Source: Anaerolineae bacterium | Lineage (GTDB): Bacteria > Chloroflexota > Anaerolineae > 4572-78 > NAK82 | DNA: 6,777 nt | NCBI GenBank assembly: GCA_030598425.1 | Contig: JAUVPY010000144.1 | Location: 1-6,777 of the forward strand | Direction: 5' to 3' | In this document: positions 6,629 through 6,777 of the stretch, piece by piece | How the letters are laid out: every line of letters starts with the position of its first letter | Position numbering within the stretch: position 1 is the stretch's first letter | The notes under the pieces: model-generated | What the model was told of the DNA's origin: nothing | Database searches by the model: none | What the model saw: only the letters and a program-made list of their open reading frames with translations | Made by a program: the position numbers and the translations under genes

Positions 6629-6665
6629 GTCATCCTGCCCGCACCTGTACCGTAGGCAGGATGAC
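6629..6665. repeat. Perfect 11-bp stem-loop between the upstream gene and the fdrA promoter
   Basis: GTCATCCTGCC (6629-6639) is the exact reverse complement of GGCAGGATGAC (6655-6665), with a 15-base loop. It begins 16 bases after the stop of the upstream gene, where a terminator would be expected. Neither strand has a T-run after the stem, so it is a stable transcript end-structure or a dispersed palindromic repeat rather than a classic intrinsic terminator. Confidence 0.7.
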
Positions 6666-6681
6666 GCTAAACACGCTGAAG

Positions 6682-6777
6682 CTAGACTGCCACCTCATCG
6701 GGCACTTTCATAGTCTCGTTGGCCTTGATCAGTTCGTCAGGGATGTTGTCGAAAACCAGGTCGGTGCCCACCATCTG
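6682..6777 (-). CDS. C-terminal fragment of an unidentified protein
   Basis: The last 31 codons of a gene that begins outside the window, ending with TAG at 6684-6682. The tail includes GTDLVFDNIPDELIKANE and ends KVPDEVAV; it is acidic, hydrophilic and not recognised. It is on the same strand as the fdrA operon, but 250 bases and a promoter separate them, so it is probably a separate transcription unit. No start can be seen, so this being coding rests on the open frame and on the placement of a stem-loop right after the stop. Confidence 0.5.
   Translation of the reverse strand, partial: QMVGTDLVFDNIPDELIKANETMKVPDEVAV

Overview
The window is bacterial, dense, and read almost entirely from the minus strand. 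The tightly spaced operon with Shine-Dalgarno sites, a near-consensus sigma70-type promoter and intergenic heptamer repeats made of CGTGAT-like units suggest an environmental bacterium. I lean weakly towards Chloroflexota, because similar intergenic repeats seem common there from memory; nothing in the sequence proves it.

Right side (6777 down to 1749): a C-terminal scrap of an unrecognised gene ends at 6682. A 250-base gap follows, holding a perfect 11-bp stem-loop and an extended -10 promoter (TTGACA, 17-base spacer, TATACT) overlapped by small dyads. This promoter should drive a three-gene operon: fdrA (acyl-CoA-synthetase-like, 578 aa), an allG/DUF1116 gene (413 aa) and a 557-aa tandem-duplicated cyclase-family (kynurenine-formamidase-like) metallohydrolase. 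The genes are 13 and 17 bases apart and each has a strong Shine-Dalgarno site. FdrA and AllG are two subunits of the E. coli catabolic oxamate carbamoyltransferase. The third subunit (AllH, DUF2877) and a carbamate kinase are not in the window. A reasonable inference is that the cyclase-family enzyme opens a cyclic amide or ureide, or hydrolyses a related amide, and that FdrA-AllG handles the resulting carbamoyl or acyl group. The N-terminal half of the duplicated enzyme has lost three of its four N-terminal metal ligands, so only the C-terminal half looks catalytic.

Middle (1748 to 1558): a short gap holds an inverted-repeat element built from 7-base units, with one extra unit in one arm.

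Left side (1557 down to 1): a DinB-fold gene whose true start is probably an internal GTG, then, 43 bases on, an uninterrupted reading frame of at least 333 codons that runs off the window start. The latter has a PD-(D/E)XK nuclease signature (D112, E125-x-K127, Q140), belongs to no named family I recognise, and looks more AT-rich than the operon. It is the best candidate here for an undescribed, possibly defence-related protein. I see no convincing plus-strand gene.
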